From Oxalobacteraceae bacterium (lineage in GTDB: Bacteria > Pseudomonadota > Gammaproteobacteria > Burkholderiales > Burkholderiaceae_D): a DNA stretch of 64,000 bases. Shown here in pieces: positions 25,594 through 34,832 of this stretch; within the stretch, counting starts at the first letter, position 1, and each line of letters starts with the position of its first letter. The translations under genes and the position numbers were made by a program. The stretch spans positions 1-64,000 of the forward strand of contig JAUYNR010000026.1 of NCBI GenBank assembly GCA_030698225.1. Direction: 5' to 3'. Below the pieces are notes generated by a model, which saw only the letters and a program-made list of their open reading frames with translations, was not told the origin of the DNA and searched no databases.

Positions 25594-25848
25594 TCAACCG
25601 CCGGCAATAGGCGGCCAGATCGCCAGCACATCGGCTTCCGACAGCGGATGTGGCAAACGCTTCTCGGGCGCGATATAAACCCCGTTGAGTAGCACCAGAT
25701 GCACCAGTTTTGGCGGCAGCTTGAAACGCGCGAGCAGTTCGCCGATGGTGGTGCCGGGCGGGACGTCGAGCGCAATCGCGTTATGCTTGCGCTCCGGCGG
25801 CAGATAGTCGGACAGCGTTGCGTACAGCTTGACGGTGATTCTCATCAA
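25594..25848 (-). CDS. MoaD/ThiS-like sulfur carrier of the AOR operon
   Basis: 84-residue beta-grasp protein ending in PPIAGG; the C-terminal Gly-Gly is the thiocarboxylation site of MoaD/ThiS proteins. Motifs: VKLYATLSDYLP at the start and GTTIGELLARFKLP. A dedicated MoaD-like gene in aldehyde oxidoreductase operons is thought to help make the bis-pyranopterin tungsten cofactor. It lies 22 nt downstream of the FAD reductase gene. It corresponds to AorD in the Aromatoleum-type layout. Confidence 0.9.
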   Translation of the reverse strand: MMRITVKLYATLSDYLPPERKHNAIALDVPPGTTIGELLARFKLPPKLVHLVLLNGVYIAPEKRLPHPLSEADVLAIWPPIAGG

Positions 25849-25870
25849 AGTCTTCGTGGCAGACAGCGCA

Positions 25871-27154
25871 CTAATGCGCTGTCTGCCACGCGTTTTGCTG
25901 CTGCGCGCAGGCGATGTAGGCTTCCGGCAGTCGGGTCGGATCTTCCAGCAGGATGTCTTTCCACTTGCCCAGTCCGACCCGCTGCTGGATCAGGCCGCGC
26001 AGCACGCCGATATGCTGCGTATGCCCAATCGCGTTCGAGCCGACCAGCACATCCTGATCGAATTCCAGCCGCAGGTATTTGAATCGCCCGCTATCGGTCA
26101 ATTCGACCCGCTGGCCGCCGGGCACGCCCTGCCACTGGCCGAAGGAGCTGGAAATCAGGCCCAGCGTATCGAGTACATTGATCTGCGTCACGCCGCGCTG
26201 GGTCGCATGTTTGCCTGCCATATTCATGCCCGCACAGCGCGCCTGATCGGCCGCATTCGGCTGGATCGCCGACACGATGGTCTGACCGGTCACGAAATCG
26301 AAAGCTTCCGCGCAGTCGCCGGCCGCATAGATGCCGGGAATATTGGTCTGCATCGCTTCATCGACCAGTACCCCTTGCAGACATTTGATCTGGCCCGATT
26401 CCAGAAAGCCGATGTGCGGCCGCACGCCGGTGGCGGAGATGATCAGGTCGGCCGGCAGATGCTGTCCGTCCGAAAGACGTATCCGCAACGGGGTTTCAGC
26501 CTCAGCTGCCTCGATGGCTTCGATGCGGGTGGCGGTATGGACCGTCACGCCTTTGCTTTCGCACCAGCGCCGTATCATGTTGCCGGCGCCCTCGCCCATC
26601 ATGCGCGGTACCATGCGCTCGCCCATTTCGACCACGGTAAGTTCGACCCCGCGCGCGGCCAGTGCTTCCATGATGATGCAGCCGATGAAGCCGGCACCCA
26701 TCTGGATCACGCGCGCCTTAGGTCGTGCCAGCGCCATGATGGCGCGCGCATCCTGCAGATTCCAGCAGGGGTGAACGCCGGCGCAATCGATGCCGGGAAT
26801 CGGCGGCCGGACCGGAGTCGAGCCGGTGGCGATCAGCAACTTGTCAAAAGCGATGCTGCTGCCATCCATCAGATCGACCTGCCGTTGCACAGTATCAACA
26901 TGCCTGACATGGCCGACCTTTTGCTCAATGCGCAAACCGCTGAAATGGTCCTTATCCTTGCGCAGATACGTGCCTTCTTCACGGATATTACCCATCAACA
27001 GATACGGGATTGCCATGCGCGAATAGGGTGCGACGTCCTCGTTGCCGATCATGAGTATTGCATCCTGCGGCGCATGCTTGCGGATGGTTTCCGCAGCAAT
27101 CACGCCTGCCGGGCCGTTACCGATGATCACGTGTCTGGTCATCCTGCACTCCAA
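25871..27154 (-). CDS. FAD-dependent oxidoreductase subunit of the AOR complex
   Basis: 427-residue pyridine nucleotide-disulfide reductase-type flavoprotein. The FAD site GNGPAGVIAAETIRK is near the N-terminus, the second dinucleotide (NAD) site GAGFIGCIIMEALAARG is at about 150, and the FAD motif IYAAGDCAEAFD at about 270. Likely the NAD-interacting subunit that lets the aldehyde oxidoreductase transfer electrons to NAD(+); equivalent to AorC. It follows the catalytic gene by 65 nt and precedes the MoaD-like gene by 22 nt. Confidence 0.9.
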   Translation of the reverse strand: MECRMTRHVIIGNGPAGVIAAETIRKHAPQDAILMIGNEDVAPYSRMAIPYLLMGNIREEGTYLRKDKDHFSGLRIEQKVGHVRHVDTVQRQVDLMDGSSIAFDKLLIATGSTPVRPPIPGIDCAGVHPCWNLQDARAIMALARPKARVIQMGAGFIGCIIMEALAARGVELTVVEMGERMVPRMMGEGAGNMIRRWCESKGVTVHTATRIEAIEAAEAETPLRIRLSDGQHLPADLIISATGVRPHIGFLESGQIKCLQGVLVDEAMQTNIPGIYAAGDCAEAFDFVTGQTIVSAIQPNAADQARCAGMNMAGKHATQRGVTQINVLDTLGLISSSFGQWQGVPGGQRVELTDSGRFKYLRLEFDQDVLVGSNAIGHTQHIGVLRGLIQQRVGLGKWKDILLEDPTRLPEAYIACAQQQNAWQTAH

Positions 27155-27219
27155 AAAATCAGCCTGCCGGGATCGGGCGCACCGGCACCAACAGCGCGCC
27201 CACTTTGCAAGTCTCCTAA

Positions 27220-29067
27220 TTACAGTCCCAGCCGCGTGCGGGTTTCCGGCATTAACTGGCCTTCCGGGGTCCAGCCGCGCAACGCGTAATACTCGGGCAG
27301 CATCTTGTCCAGACCATTGACCAGACCTTTGGCGGGGCCGGTATTGGCCGGCTCGGTCAGCAGACGCTTGGGCAGGGTATCGTCCTTGTCGGTGAAGCCG
27401 GCCCGATTGTTGAAGTCGCGCTCCATGTTCCAGATCCGCTCGCCGATCAGGGCCAGCTTCTCCAGCGTGAAATCGGCGTCGCAGGCGGCCGCCAGTTGCG
27501 GCTGCAAGTCTGCCATGGTCCAGGCGAAGCTGGTAAATAGACAGACTCCGGCTGAATCGAATATCGCGGTGGCATCCTGGAACGCCTTGACCAGGCCCGC
27601 CTTGCCTTCAGTCACCAGCGGGTCGGTCTTGACCGGGATGCCCAGCACTTCGGACGCCACCGTATAGCCGCGCAGATGGCAGGCGCCGCGATTCGAGGTC
27701 GCATAAGCCAGCCCCATGCCCTGAATCCCGCGCGAATCGTAGGCCGGGAATTCCTGCCCCTTGACGCTCATCGACAGATCCGGATGGCCGTATTTTTCGG
27801 TCAGTCGCTTGGAGCCGAGGCCGATTTCCTTGCCGAAGCCCTCGCCCTTGGCGGTAATCTCGGCGAAATGCACCAGCGCCTTGGCGGAACCGAACGGCGC
27901 CTCGATGCCAAGCTGCTGCTCGGTCAGCACGCCCATCTGGTACAGCTCCATCACCGCACCGACCGTCGCGCCAAAGGAAATCGGGTCGAAGCCCTGTTCG
28001 TTGCACAGAAAATTGGCGTAAGTCAGCGCTTCCAGATCATTGACGCCGTTGGCCGATCCCAGCGCCCAGGCCGCCTCGTATTCCAGTCCGCCCGAGGCGC
28101 CCCAGTATTGCGGCTTGTTTTGCACCGAAAAATGGGATTCGTCGATCTTGGAAATCCGGCCGCAGGCAATGGTGCAGCCGAAACAGGCTTGATTGGTTAC
28201 CAGATTGGCTTTGCCGTCGGTCTTGCGCGGTTCGTGCATCGCTTCGCCGGAAATGTCCTTGGCGCCTTCGAACTGCACCTCGCGGTGGTTGCGGGTAGGC
28301 AGCGCACCCATCTCGTTGATCACATTCATCAGCACTTGGGTGCCGTAGGTCGGCAAGCCCTGGCTGGTTACCGCATTCTCAGCCAACACTTTCTTGGCAG
28401 CGACGGTGGCTGCCATGAAGGCTTTCGGATCGCGGATATTGCCCACGCCCTTGGTGCCGCGCACTGCGATCGCCTTCAGGTTCTTGCTGCCCATCACGGT
28501 GCCGACGCCGGAGCGGCCGGCCGCGCGGTGCAAGTCATTGACCACGCCCGCGTACAGACAGCCGGTCTCGCCTGCACGGCCGATGCAGGATACGCGTATC
28601 AGCGGATCCTGATGACGCGTCTTCAGCGCAGGTTCGGTTTCCCACACGGATTTGCCCCACAGCCAGCCGGCATCGAGCAATTCGACCTGGTCGTTATTGA
28701 TGCTGAGGTACACCGGCTTGGCGGATTTCCCTTCGAAAATCACCATATCCCAGCCCGCCATCTTCAGTTCGGCACCGAAATATCCGCCGGAATTCGAGCA
28801 AGCGATGGCGCCTGTCAATGCGCCCTTGGTGATGACCGAATAGCGTCCCCCGGTGGATGCCATGGTCCCTGTCAACGGGCCGGTGGCCCAGATGATCTTG
28901 TTCTCCGACGACAGCGGGTCGACGGTGGGATCAACCTCGTCGGTGAAATATTTGGTTGCCAAGCCGCGCTGGCCGACATATTCCCTAGCCAATTGCATGT
29001 TCAGCGCTTCAGTCTTGCAAGTTCCGGCAGTCAGGTCGACGCGCAGAATTTTTCCAGTCCAAGCCAT
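27220..29067 (-). CDS. Tungsten-type aldehyde ferredoxin oxidoreductase, catalytic subunit
   Basis: 615 residues, family-typical length. It should oxidise aldehydes to acids using W (or Mo) bis-pyranopterin and a [4Fe-4S] cluster. The N-terminal domain begins GKILRVDLTAGTCKTE; pterin-binding segments ATGPLTGTMASTGGRYSV and GRSGVGTVMGSKNLKAIAVRG are present. Cluster cysteines are in ACFGCTIACGR at about residues 294-302, with a fourth Cys in DSAGVCLFTS at about 508. It sits between its ferredoxin gene (47 nt upstream) and flavoprotein gene. The overall layout matches the AorABC subfamily described in Aromatoleum. Confidence 0.95.
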   Translation of the reverse strand: MAWTGKILRVDLTAGTCKTEALNMQLAREYVGQRGLATKYFTDEVDPTVDPLSSENKIIWATGPLTGTMASTGGRYSVITKGALTGAIACSNSGGYFGAELKMAGWDMVIFEGKSAKPVYLSINNDQVELLDAGWLWGKSVWETEPALKTRHQDPLIRVSCIGRAGETGCLYAGVVNDLHRAAGRSGVGTVMGSKNLKAIAVRGTKGVGNIRDPKAFMAATVAAKKVLAENAVTSQGLPTYGTQVLMNVINEMGALPTRNHREVQFEGAKDISGEAMHEPRKTDGKANLVTNQACFGCTIACGRISKIDESHFSVQNKPQYWGASGGLEYEAAWALGSANGVNDLEALTYANFLCNEQGFDPISFGATVGAVMELYQMGVLTEQQLGIEAPFGSAKALVHFAEITAKGEGFGKEIGLGSKRLTEKYGHPDLSMSVKGQEFPAYDSRGIQGMGLAYATSNRGACHLRGYTVASEVLGIPVKTDPLVTEGKAGLVKAFQDATAIFDSAGVCLFTSFAWTMADLQPQLAAACDADFTLEKLALIGERIWNMERDFNNRAGFTDKDDTLPKRLLTEPANTGPAKGLVNGLDKMLPEYYALRGWTPEGQLMPETRTRLGL

Positions 29068-29114
29068 GATGCATCTCCTCTATCAAGCACCGTCGTTCCA
29101 GTCGGATTAATGGT

Positions 29115-29588
29115 CTAGGCAGTGGTTTGATTACCCAGCTTGTCCGCCCATTGCCGCATCCGATCCAGACCGGTCCAGTTGGCGTCCACATAAGTGATGG
29201 CGCCGGTCGGGCAGGCGTCGGCGCAGGCCGGTTCACCACCGCACAGGTCGCACTTCTGGACCTTGCCGGTTTCCTGCACGTAATTGACTGTACCGAACGG
29301 GCAGGCGATCGTGCATACCTTGCAGCCGACACAGATATCTTCCAGCACAACTTTGGCGCCGGTCGAGGCGTCCAGCCGGATCGCCTCGACCGGGCAGGCA
29401 TGCAGGCACCACGCCTCGTCGCATTGGGTGCAGGTATACGGGACTTTCTTGCCGGTCTGATGGAAGTCGAAGACCTTGATGCGCGACTGGGATGGATTGA
29501 AGACGCCGTAATTATCGTAGCTGCATGCCATCTCGCATTGCATGCAGCCGGTGCATTTATCGGGATTGATATGTAAAGACTTTTGCAT
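29115..29588 (-). CDS. Polyferredoxin subunit of the AOR complex
   Basis: 157-residue HycB/DMSO reductase-B-like iron-sulfur protein. Four Cys clusters are visible: CTGCMQCEMAC near the start, CTQCDEAWCLHACP, CVGCKVCTIACP and CDLCGGEPACADACP, enough for four [4Fe-4S] clusters. It carries electrons between the catalytic and FAD subunits; equivalent to AorA. The frame opens at a TTG 12 nt earlier, but ATG 29588 has GGAG 7 nt before it. It is the first gene of the AOR operon; the 144-nt gap upstream should contain the promoter. Confidence 0.93.
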   Translation of the reverse strand: MQKSLHINPDKCTGCMQCEMACSYDNYGVFNPSQSRIKVFDFHQTGKKVPYTCTQCDEAWCLHACPVEAIRLDASTGAKVVLEDICVGCKVCTIACPFGTVNYVQETGKVQKCDLCGGEPACADACPTGAITYVDANWTGLDRMRQWADKLGNQTTA

Positions 29589-29732
29589 TATCGGCTCCAA
29601 GAGGACGAGAAATTACAAAATTACTTCACCGATAACAGTGCGCTTGAGGGAATTCTTTGTCAATTGAATTGTGTGCTGCGGTGCATAAGCTTTGACGGGA
29701 ATCGTGGCTGCGGCCGGGGAAAATCGCGGCCG

Positions 29733-30497
29733 CTACCTGACCCAGTAACGCCGCGCGATGCTCTTCATGTCATCCAGCACCGGAACCAGCGCCAATAGCA
29801 TCAGCAGCAACGCCAGTGGCACGGTGGAAATGAAACCGACATGCTTGAACCCCAGCGCGCCAGTCACGCCGCCGCTGAAAAACATCAGCAACAGCGTGCC
29901 TAACAGGCGCAACTTGGGCAAATTCGATTTCACATGCAATTTGTCGCCGATGTGGTGCGTCTTGTTCCAATACAACTTCTTGCCGAGCTCGATGCCGATG
30001 TCGGTTACCAGGCCGGTGACGTGGGTAGTCCTGATTTCGGCATGTGAAAGCTTGGTAATGATCGCGTTTTGCAAGCCCATGATGAAGCACAGCAGCATCA
30101 CGGTGACCGGCACGAACAAGCCGGTACGCAGCGAAAGCGTGCCGCCCATCAGGCCGAAGCACAGCAGCAAGCCGGCTTCCAGCATCAGCGGGAATGCATA
30201 TTCGCTCTGCATATTCCGGTGCCGTGCCCAGTTGATCAGGATCGCCGAAACGGCAGCGCCGCAGATAAACGACAATAGCGCGCCCAGCCCGTCCAGCACC
30301 AGTCCGATATGGCCGAGCGCCAGATCGTCGGTCATTGCCGAGACGATGCCTGTCATGTGCGAGGTGTACTGACCGACCGCAAAAAAACCGCCCGCATTGA
30401 TGGCGCCGGCAATGAAGGCCAGCGAATAACCGAGATGCCGGTTAGACGCCGCGGTACGTTCCTTGCCCGTGAGGCGGCGGAGATAAAAAATCGGCAT
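29733..30497 (-). CDS. DUF1275 (YoaK-like) membrane protein
   Basis: 254 residues, about six membrane helices. DUF1275 pattern: GYSLAFIAGAINAGGFFAVGQYTSHMTG near the start (residues about 23-50), GLQNAIITKLS and RTTHVTGLVTDIGIELG in the middle. Function unknown; some homologues are suspected transporters. It is on the same strand as the AOR operon but 145 nt from it, with no sign of co-function. Copy 6 of the dispersed element lies upstream. Confidence 0.88.
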   Translation of the reverse strand: MPIFYLRRLTGKERTAASNRHLGYSLAFIAGAINAGGFFAVGQYTSHMTGIVSAMTDDLALGHIGLVLDGLGALLSFICGAAVSAILINWARHRNMQSEYAFPLMLEAGLLLCFGLMGGTLSLRTGLFVPVTVMLLCFIMGLQNAIITKLSHAEIRTTHVTGLVTDIGIELGKKLYWNKTHHIGDKLHVKSNLPKLRLLGTLLLMFFSGGVTGALGFKHVGFISTVPLALLLMLLALVPVLDDMKSIARRYWVR

Positions 30498-30566
30498 CGG
30501 ATTAACGCACCAGGCAGGCGCTACGCGGCAACAGGAAAATCATGTTCGAGATCTGCACGCACCAGC

Positions 30567-30636
30567 ATACACATTACTGTATTTTAATATGCGCACAGGA
30601 TACTTGCGGAAGAATTGCATTTTTTCACGATACTCC
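30567..30636 (+). repeat. Dispersed 70-nt element, copy 6
   Basis: ATACAC at 30567, GTATTTTA at 30579, TGCGG at 30605-30609, 20 nt, ATACTCC at 30630. It starts 70 nt before the DUF1275 gene and ends 21 nt from the dcd stop, pointing against both genes. Confidence 0.8.
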
Positions 30637-30657
30637 ATGAATCTCATGAATTGAGGC

Positions 30658-31224
30658 TCACGCCTTGGGCAAGGTGACGCCGACCTGGCCCTGATATTTT
30701 CCATTGCGATCCTTGTAGGAAGTCTCGCACACCTCGTCGCCTTCAAAAAACAGCACTTGTGCACAACCTTCGTTGGCATAAATCTTGGCCGGCAGCGGCG
30801 TGGTATTGGAAAATTCCAGCGTCACATAACCTTCCCACTCGGGCTCGAACGGTGTCACGTTGACGATGATGCCGCAGCGCGCATAGGTCGATTTTCCCAG
30901 GCAAATGGTCAACACGCTGCGCGGAATGCGGAAATACTCGATGGTGCGCGCCAGTGCGAAGGAATTGGGCGGGATGATGCAGACATCGCTCTTGATATCG
31001 ACAAAAGAATTTTCGTCGAAATTCTTCGGGTCTACGATGGTGCTGTTGATATTCGTGAAAATCTTGAATTCGTTGGCGCAGCGAATATCGTAGCCGTATG
31101 AAGAAGTGCCGTAAGAGACGATTTTGTGTCCGTTTTGCTCACGTATCTGACCGGGCTCGAAAGGCTCGATCATGCCGTGCTGTTGCGCCATGCGGCGGAT
31201 CCAGGTATCGGATTTGATGCTCAT
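30658..31224 (-). CDS. dcd: dCTP deaminase
   Basis: Deaminates dCTP to dUTP, feeding dTMP synthesis through dUTPase and ThyA. 188 residues, standard length for the trimeric proteobacterial enzyme. Signature [20 protein letters not shown] at the N-terminus, [13 protein letters not shown], the catalytic segment [16 protein letters not shown] and the C-terminal [12 protein letters not shown] that closes the site. It lies 169 nt beyond the pnp terminator region, with its own transcription likely. Confidence 0.97.
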   Translation of the reverse strand: MSIKSDTWIRRMAQQHGMIEPFEPGQIREQNGHKIVSYGTSSYGYDIRCANEFKIFTNINSTIVDPKNFDENSFVDIKSDVCIIPPNSFALARTIEYFRIPRSVLTICLGKSTYARCGIIVNVTPFEPEWEGYVTLEFSNTTPLPAKIYANEGCAQVLFFEGDEVCETSYKDRNGKYQGQVGVTLPKA

Positions 31225-31343
31225 AATGGAAGACGGTCGATTTTAACTAAGGTGAATGAAAAGCCGCGAGCGCACGTGTCGTCGCTCGCAATTGCCAGCC
31301 CATGATTCTACTACGCGCGATCTTCTGCCCGGCACAAACAAGA

Positions 31344-31374
31344 AAACCGCCCGACTTCGCAGTACGGGCGGTTT
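31344..31374 (-). terminator. Intrinsic terminator of pnp
   Basis: Perfect 10-bp stem AAACCGCCCG facing CGGGCGGTTT with an 11-nt loop, followed on the minus strand by TTCTTGTTTG. It begins 20 nt after the pnp stop. Confidence 0.9.
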
Positions 31375-31393
31375 GCTACAGACGCGCTGTAAA

Positions 31394-33538
31394 TTACTGC
31401 TGCGGTTGCGACATCTGCGGCGCAGCTTCGCCGGTTTCCGCCGCTGCGGCTTTCATCGACAGCTTCAGGCGGCCGCGATCGTCGGTTTCCAGAACCTTGA
31501 CCTTGACCTGCTGGCCTTCCTTCAGGTAGTCGGCGACCGCGTTGACGCGCTCGTTGGCGATCTGGCTGATGTGCAGCAAGCCGTCCTTGCCCGGCATGAC
31601 CTGGACAATTGCGCCGAAATCGAGCAATTTCAGCACCGTGCCTTCGTAGATCTTGCCGACTTCGACTTCCGCGGTCAGCTCCATGATGCGGCGCTTGGCT
31701 TCCTGGCCGGCGCTGGCGTCAACCGATGCAATGGTCACGATGCCTTCGTCGCTGATATCGATCTGGGTGCCGGTTTCTTCGGTCAGCGCACGGATTACCG
31801 CACCACCCTTGCCGATCACGTCACGGATTTTTTCCGGGTTGATCTTGACCGTGATCAGGCGCGGGGCAAAGTCGGACAGCTCGGTTTTGGTGCCTTGCGG
31901 TACCGCTTCCTGCATCTTGCCCAGGATATGAATGCGGCCTTCCTTGGCTTGCGCCAGCGCGACTTGCATGATTTCCCTGGTGATGCCCTGGATTTTGATG
32001 TCCATTTGCAACGCAGTGATGCCTTCTGCAGTGCCGGCCACCTTGAAGTCCATGTCGCCCAGATGATCTTCATCGCCCAGGATATCGGACAGCACGGCAA
32101 ACTTGTTGCCCTCCTTGATCAAGCCCATCGCGATGCCGGCCACGTGCGCCTTCATCGGCACGCCTGCATCCATCAGCGCCAGGCAGCCGCCACAGACCGA
32201 AGCCATCGAGGAGGAACCGTTCGACTCGGTAATTTCGGACACCAGACGCACCGAATAGCTGAAGTCTTCCGGCGCCGGCAAGGCTGCCAGCAACGCGCGC
32301 TTGGCCAGGCGGCCGTGCCCGATTTCACGCCGTTTCGGGGTACCGACACGGCCGGTTTCGCCGGTTGCGAACGGAGGCATGTTGTAATGCAACATGAAGC
32401 GATCCGCGTACTCGCCCATCAGGGCGTCGATTTTTTGCTCATCGCGGGCGGTGCCAAGCGTTGCAACCACCAGAGCCTGGGTTTCGCCGCGGGTAAACAA
32501 AGCGGAGCCGTGGGTGCGCGGCAATACGCTGGTGCGGATCGAAATCGGCCGCACGGTACGGGTGTCGCGGCCGTCGATGCGCGGCTCGCCATCCAGAATC
32601 TGGGAACGGACGATTTTGGCTTCGAGGTCGTACAGCATGTTGCCGACTTCAGACGCATCCGGCGCCGCTTCGCCGCGGGCCGCAGCCTGCTCGGCCAAGG
32701 CGGCAGATACGTTGGCGGTCGCTTCTTTCAGCTTGGCGGTGCGGGCTTGCTTTTCCTTGATTTGATACGCAGCGCGCAGCAGCGGCTCGGCTACTGCGGT
32801 CACGGCCGCAATCAGCGACTCGTTCCTGGCCGCCGGCGCCCACTGCACTTCAGGCTTGCCACCATCGCGCACCAGTTCATGGATCGCGTCGATGACGGCC
32901 TTCATCTGCTCATGGCCGAACATCACCGCGCCCAGCATGATTTCTTCCGACAATTGCTGGGCTTCCGATTCGACCATCAATACGGCCAGTTCGGTACCCG
33001 CCACCACCAGGTTCATTTGGGAGCCAACCAGCTGCGAGGTGGTCGGGTTCAGCAGATACTGACCGTCGACATAACCAACGCGGGCAGCACCGATCGGGCC
33101 GTTGAAAGGCAGACCGGCAACGCTCAGCGCGGCAGAGGCGCCGATCATCGCCGCGATATCCGGATCGATTTCAGGATTGACCGACAGCACATGGATGATG
33201 ATCTGCACTTCGTTGAGGTAGCCCTCAGGGAACAGAGGACGGATCGGACGATCGATCAGGCGCGAGGTCAATGTCTCTTTTTCCGAAGGGCGACCTTCGC
33301 GCTTGAAAAACCCGCCGGGAATACGACCGGCAGCATAAGTTTTCTCAACATAGTCAACGGTCAAGGGAAAGAAATCTTGACCAGGCTTGGCATCTTTGCG
33401 TGCCACGACGGTAGCGAGCACAACAGTATCTTCAATCGATACCAGAACTGCGCCAGAGGCTTGCCGGGCGATTTCGCCGGTCTCGAGCGTGACTTGGTGT
33501 TGGCCGTACTGGAAGGTTTTAGTGACTTTATTAAACAC
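31394..33538 (-). CDS. pnp: Polyribonucleotide nucleotidyltransferase (PNPase)
   Basis: Phosphorolytic 3'-5' exoribonuclease and degradosome component. 714 residues: two RNase PH domains (about 1-145 and 315-545) linked by an all-alpha region, then KH (about 555-610, [20 protein letters not shown]) and S1 (about 620-690, [20 protein letters not shown]). Active-site segments [12 protein letters not shown] and the second-core [17 protein letters not shown] are intact. It ends in a Gln-rich tail. rpsO lies upstream on the same strand with a terminator-like hairpin between, the conserved rpsO-pnp arrangement in which PNPase represses its own mRNA in E. coli. Confidence 0.98.
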   Translation of the reverse strand: MFNKVTKTFQYGQHQVTLETGEIARQASGAVLVSIEDTVVLATVVARKDAKPGQDFFPLTVDYVEKTYAAGRIPGGFFKREGRPSEKETLTSRLIDRPIRPLFPEGYLNEVQIIIHVLSVNPEIDPDIAAMIGASAALSVAGLPFNGPIGAARVGYVDGQYLLNPTTSQLVGSQMNLVVAGTELAVLMVESEAQQLSEEIMLGAVMFGHEQMKAVIDAIHELVRDGGKPEVQWAPAARNESLIAAVTAVAEPLLRAAYQIKEKQARTAKLKEATANVSAALAEQAAARGEAAPDASEVGNMLYDLEAKIVRSQILDGEPRIDGRDTRTVRPISIRTSVLPRTHGSALFTRGETQALVVATLGTARDEQKIDALMGEYADRFMLHYNMPPFATGETGRVGTPKRREIGHGRLAKRALLAALPAPEDFSYSVRLVSEITESNGSSSMASVCGGCLALMDAGVPMKAHVAGIAMGLIKEGNKFAVLSDILGDEDHLGDMDFKVAGTAEGITALQMDIKIQGITREIMQVALAQAKEGRIHILGKMQEAVPQGTKTELSDFAPRLITVKINPEKIRDVIGKGGAVIRALTEETGTQIDISDEGIVTIASVDASAGQEAKRRIMELTAEVEVGKIYEGTVLKLLDFGAIVQVMPGKDGLLHISQIANERVNAVADYLKEGQQVKVKVLETDDRGRLKLSMKAAAAETGEAAPQMSQPQQ

Positions 33539-33673
33539 GGAGAGTTCCTTTCTAATTGCCGACAGAATTTCAGGCGCTGTCGTTCACCTCACCGCAGGTG
33601 GCAGGTCAATGTTGGCCTGCCGCCTTCTTGCTTTGCCACAAAACGCAATTGCGATGCGAAATCGCAAAAAGCA

Positions 33674-33707
33674 AAATGCCCGCGTCAGCGAACTGGCGCA
33701 GGCATTT
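33674..33707 (-). terminator. Terminator/processing hairpin between rpsO and pnp
   Basis: AAATGCC and GGCATTT arms with inner GCG/CAG pairing to CTG/CGC, two internal mismatches and a CGAA loop. T-rich sequence follows on the minus strand. It lies 37 nt beyond the rpsO stop; partial readthrough into pnp is likely, as in related bacteria. Confidence 0.78.
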
Positions 33708-33744
33708 CGGCTTAAGCAATCCGGCAACAATAACGTTGCTTGTA

Positions 33745-34014
33745 TTACTTGCGCAAACCGAGTTTTTGAATCAGGTCGCGATAACGATTTACGTCCTTGC
33801 TCTTGAGGTAGGAGAGCAGGCTTTTGCGGCGGTTGACCATCATGATCAAACCACGGCGGGAATGGTGATCCTTGACGTGCGCCTTGAAATGGCCATTGAG
33901 GTCATTGATGCGTGCAGTCAGCAATGCAACTTGCACTTCCGGAGAGCCAGTGTCGTTTTGGGCACGGGCATTGTCTGCGACGATGGCAGCTTTTGCTGTT
34001 TTTTCGATAGTCAT
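33745..34014 (-). CDS. rpsO: 30S ribosomal protein S15
   Basis: 89 residues, exactly the usual S15 length; binds the 16S rRNA central domain early in 30S assembly. Typical sequence: [38 protein letters not shown] and the closing [22 protein letters not shown] lies just before ATG. First gene of the rpsO-pnp unit. Confidence 0.98.
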   Translation of the reverse strand: MTIEKTAKAAIVADNARAQNDTGSPEVQVALLTARINDLNGHFKAHVKDHHSRRGLIMMVNRRKSLLSYLKSKDVNRYRDLIQKLGLRK

Positions 34015-34174
34015 GATGAACCTTTAACATGCGATGCACGGAGTAATCAACCCTACGCACCGTGAACAAATAAATAAAAATCCGGTCTTAAATTGGACCA
34101 GACGGGCATTATATCGGAAATGGCAATCCCGCTCAATTTTCCAGCCTCAAAAACCTGGCCGGCGAGGAAATCAC

Positions 34175-34702
34175 ATGAAAACATTAAGCAAATCAGCGCT
34201 GCTGGCCTGCATCCTGTTCAGTCTGGCCGCTTGCGCCGGCATTCGCGTGCCGCCGGTCACACCGGGCCAGAGCGAAGCCGAAATCATCAGCAAGCTGGGG
34301 CCGCCCAGCGCGCGCTATCAGGAGGGCGACGAAACCATCCTGGCGTATGTGCGCGGTCCGTGGGGACAACAAACCTATATGGCACGACTGGACGCCAGTA
34401 AACAGCTGAAATCCTATGAGCAAGTGCTGACCACCCAAAAGTTCGCGACGGTAAAGATCGGTGCAACCTCCCAGCAAGATATTTTGCACACCTTCGGCAG
34501 GCCGGCCGAAACCTCCTATCTGTCGTTGCCGGACTTGACCGTGTGGACTTACCGCTACAAGGAAAATGGCGTGTGGGATTCGATGATGCACGTGCATTTC
34601 GATCGCAACGGCATCGTGCAAAAAATGATGAACGGGCCGGATACCTGGCTGGAGCCGCACGAAGAGTTGCTCGGCGGGCGCCTTTTCCACCGGATGCGGT
34701 GA
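34175..34702 (+). CDS. BamE/SmpA-like outer-membrane lipoprotein
   Basis: 175 residues with a lipoprotein signal peptide; lipobox LAAC at about residues 18-21. The mature part has two copies of the BamE/SmpA-type motif: PGQSEAEIISKLGPPSARY and IGATSQQDILHTFGRPAET, each followed by beta strands (ILAYVRG, VWTYRYKE). It may be a duplicated OmlA-like envelope protein rather than BamE itself. GAGGAAATCAC before ATG 34175 sets the start. Convergent with leuA. Confidence 0.8.
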   Translation: MKTLSKSALLACILFSLAACAGIRVPPVTPGQSEAEIISKLGPPSARYQEGDETILAYVRGPWGQQTYMARLDASKQLKSYEQVLTTQKFATVKIGATSQQDILHTFGRPAETSYLSLPDLTVWTYRYKENGVWDSMMHVHFDRNGIVQKMMNGPDTWLEPHEELLGGRLFHRMR

Positions 34703-34728
34703 ACCGGAAGCACTTCGCGGAAGATCAT

Positions 34729-34798
34729 ATACAGTGCGCTGTATTTTAGACAGCGCACTGATTATGTGCGGCAATATAGTGTTTTATTGCCATACTCC
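34729..34798 (+). repeat. Dispersed 70-nt element, copy 7
   Basis: ATACAG at 34729, GTATTTTA at 34741, TGCGG at 34767-34771, 20 nt, ATACTCC at 34792. It contains a perfect 11-bp hairpin (34732-34742 with 34750-34760, stem CAGTGCGCTGT). It fills the gap between the convergent lipoprotein and leuA stops. Confidence 0.85.
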
Positions 34799-34832
34799 CA
34801 ATAAATAGTAATGCATTTCGGCAATACAACGG

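Noticed and set aside
27676-29118. 480-codon open frame on the plus strand
   Set aside because: Antisense to the AOR catalytic gene; product lacks any family features.
31256-33715. 819-codon open frame on the plus strand
   Set aside because: Antisense to pnp along its whole length; no domain, unusual composition.
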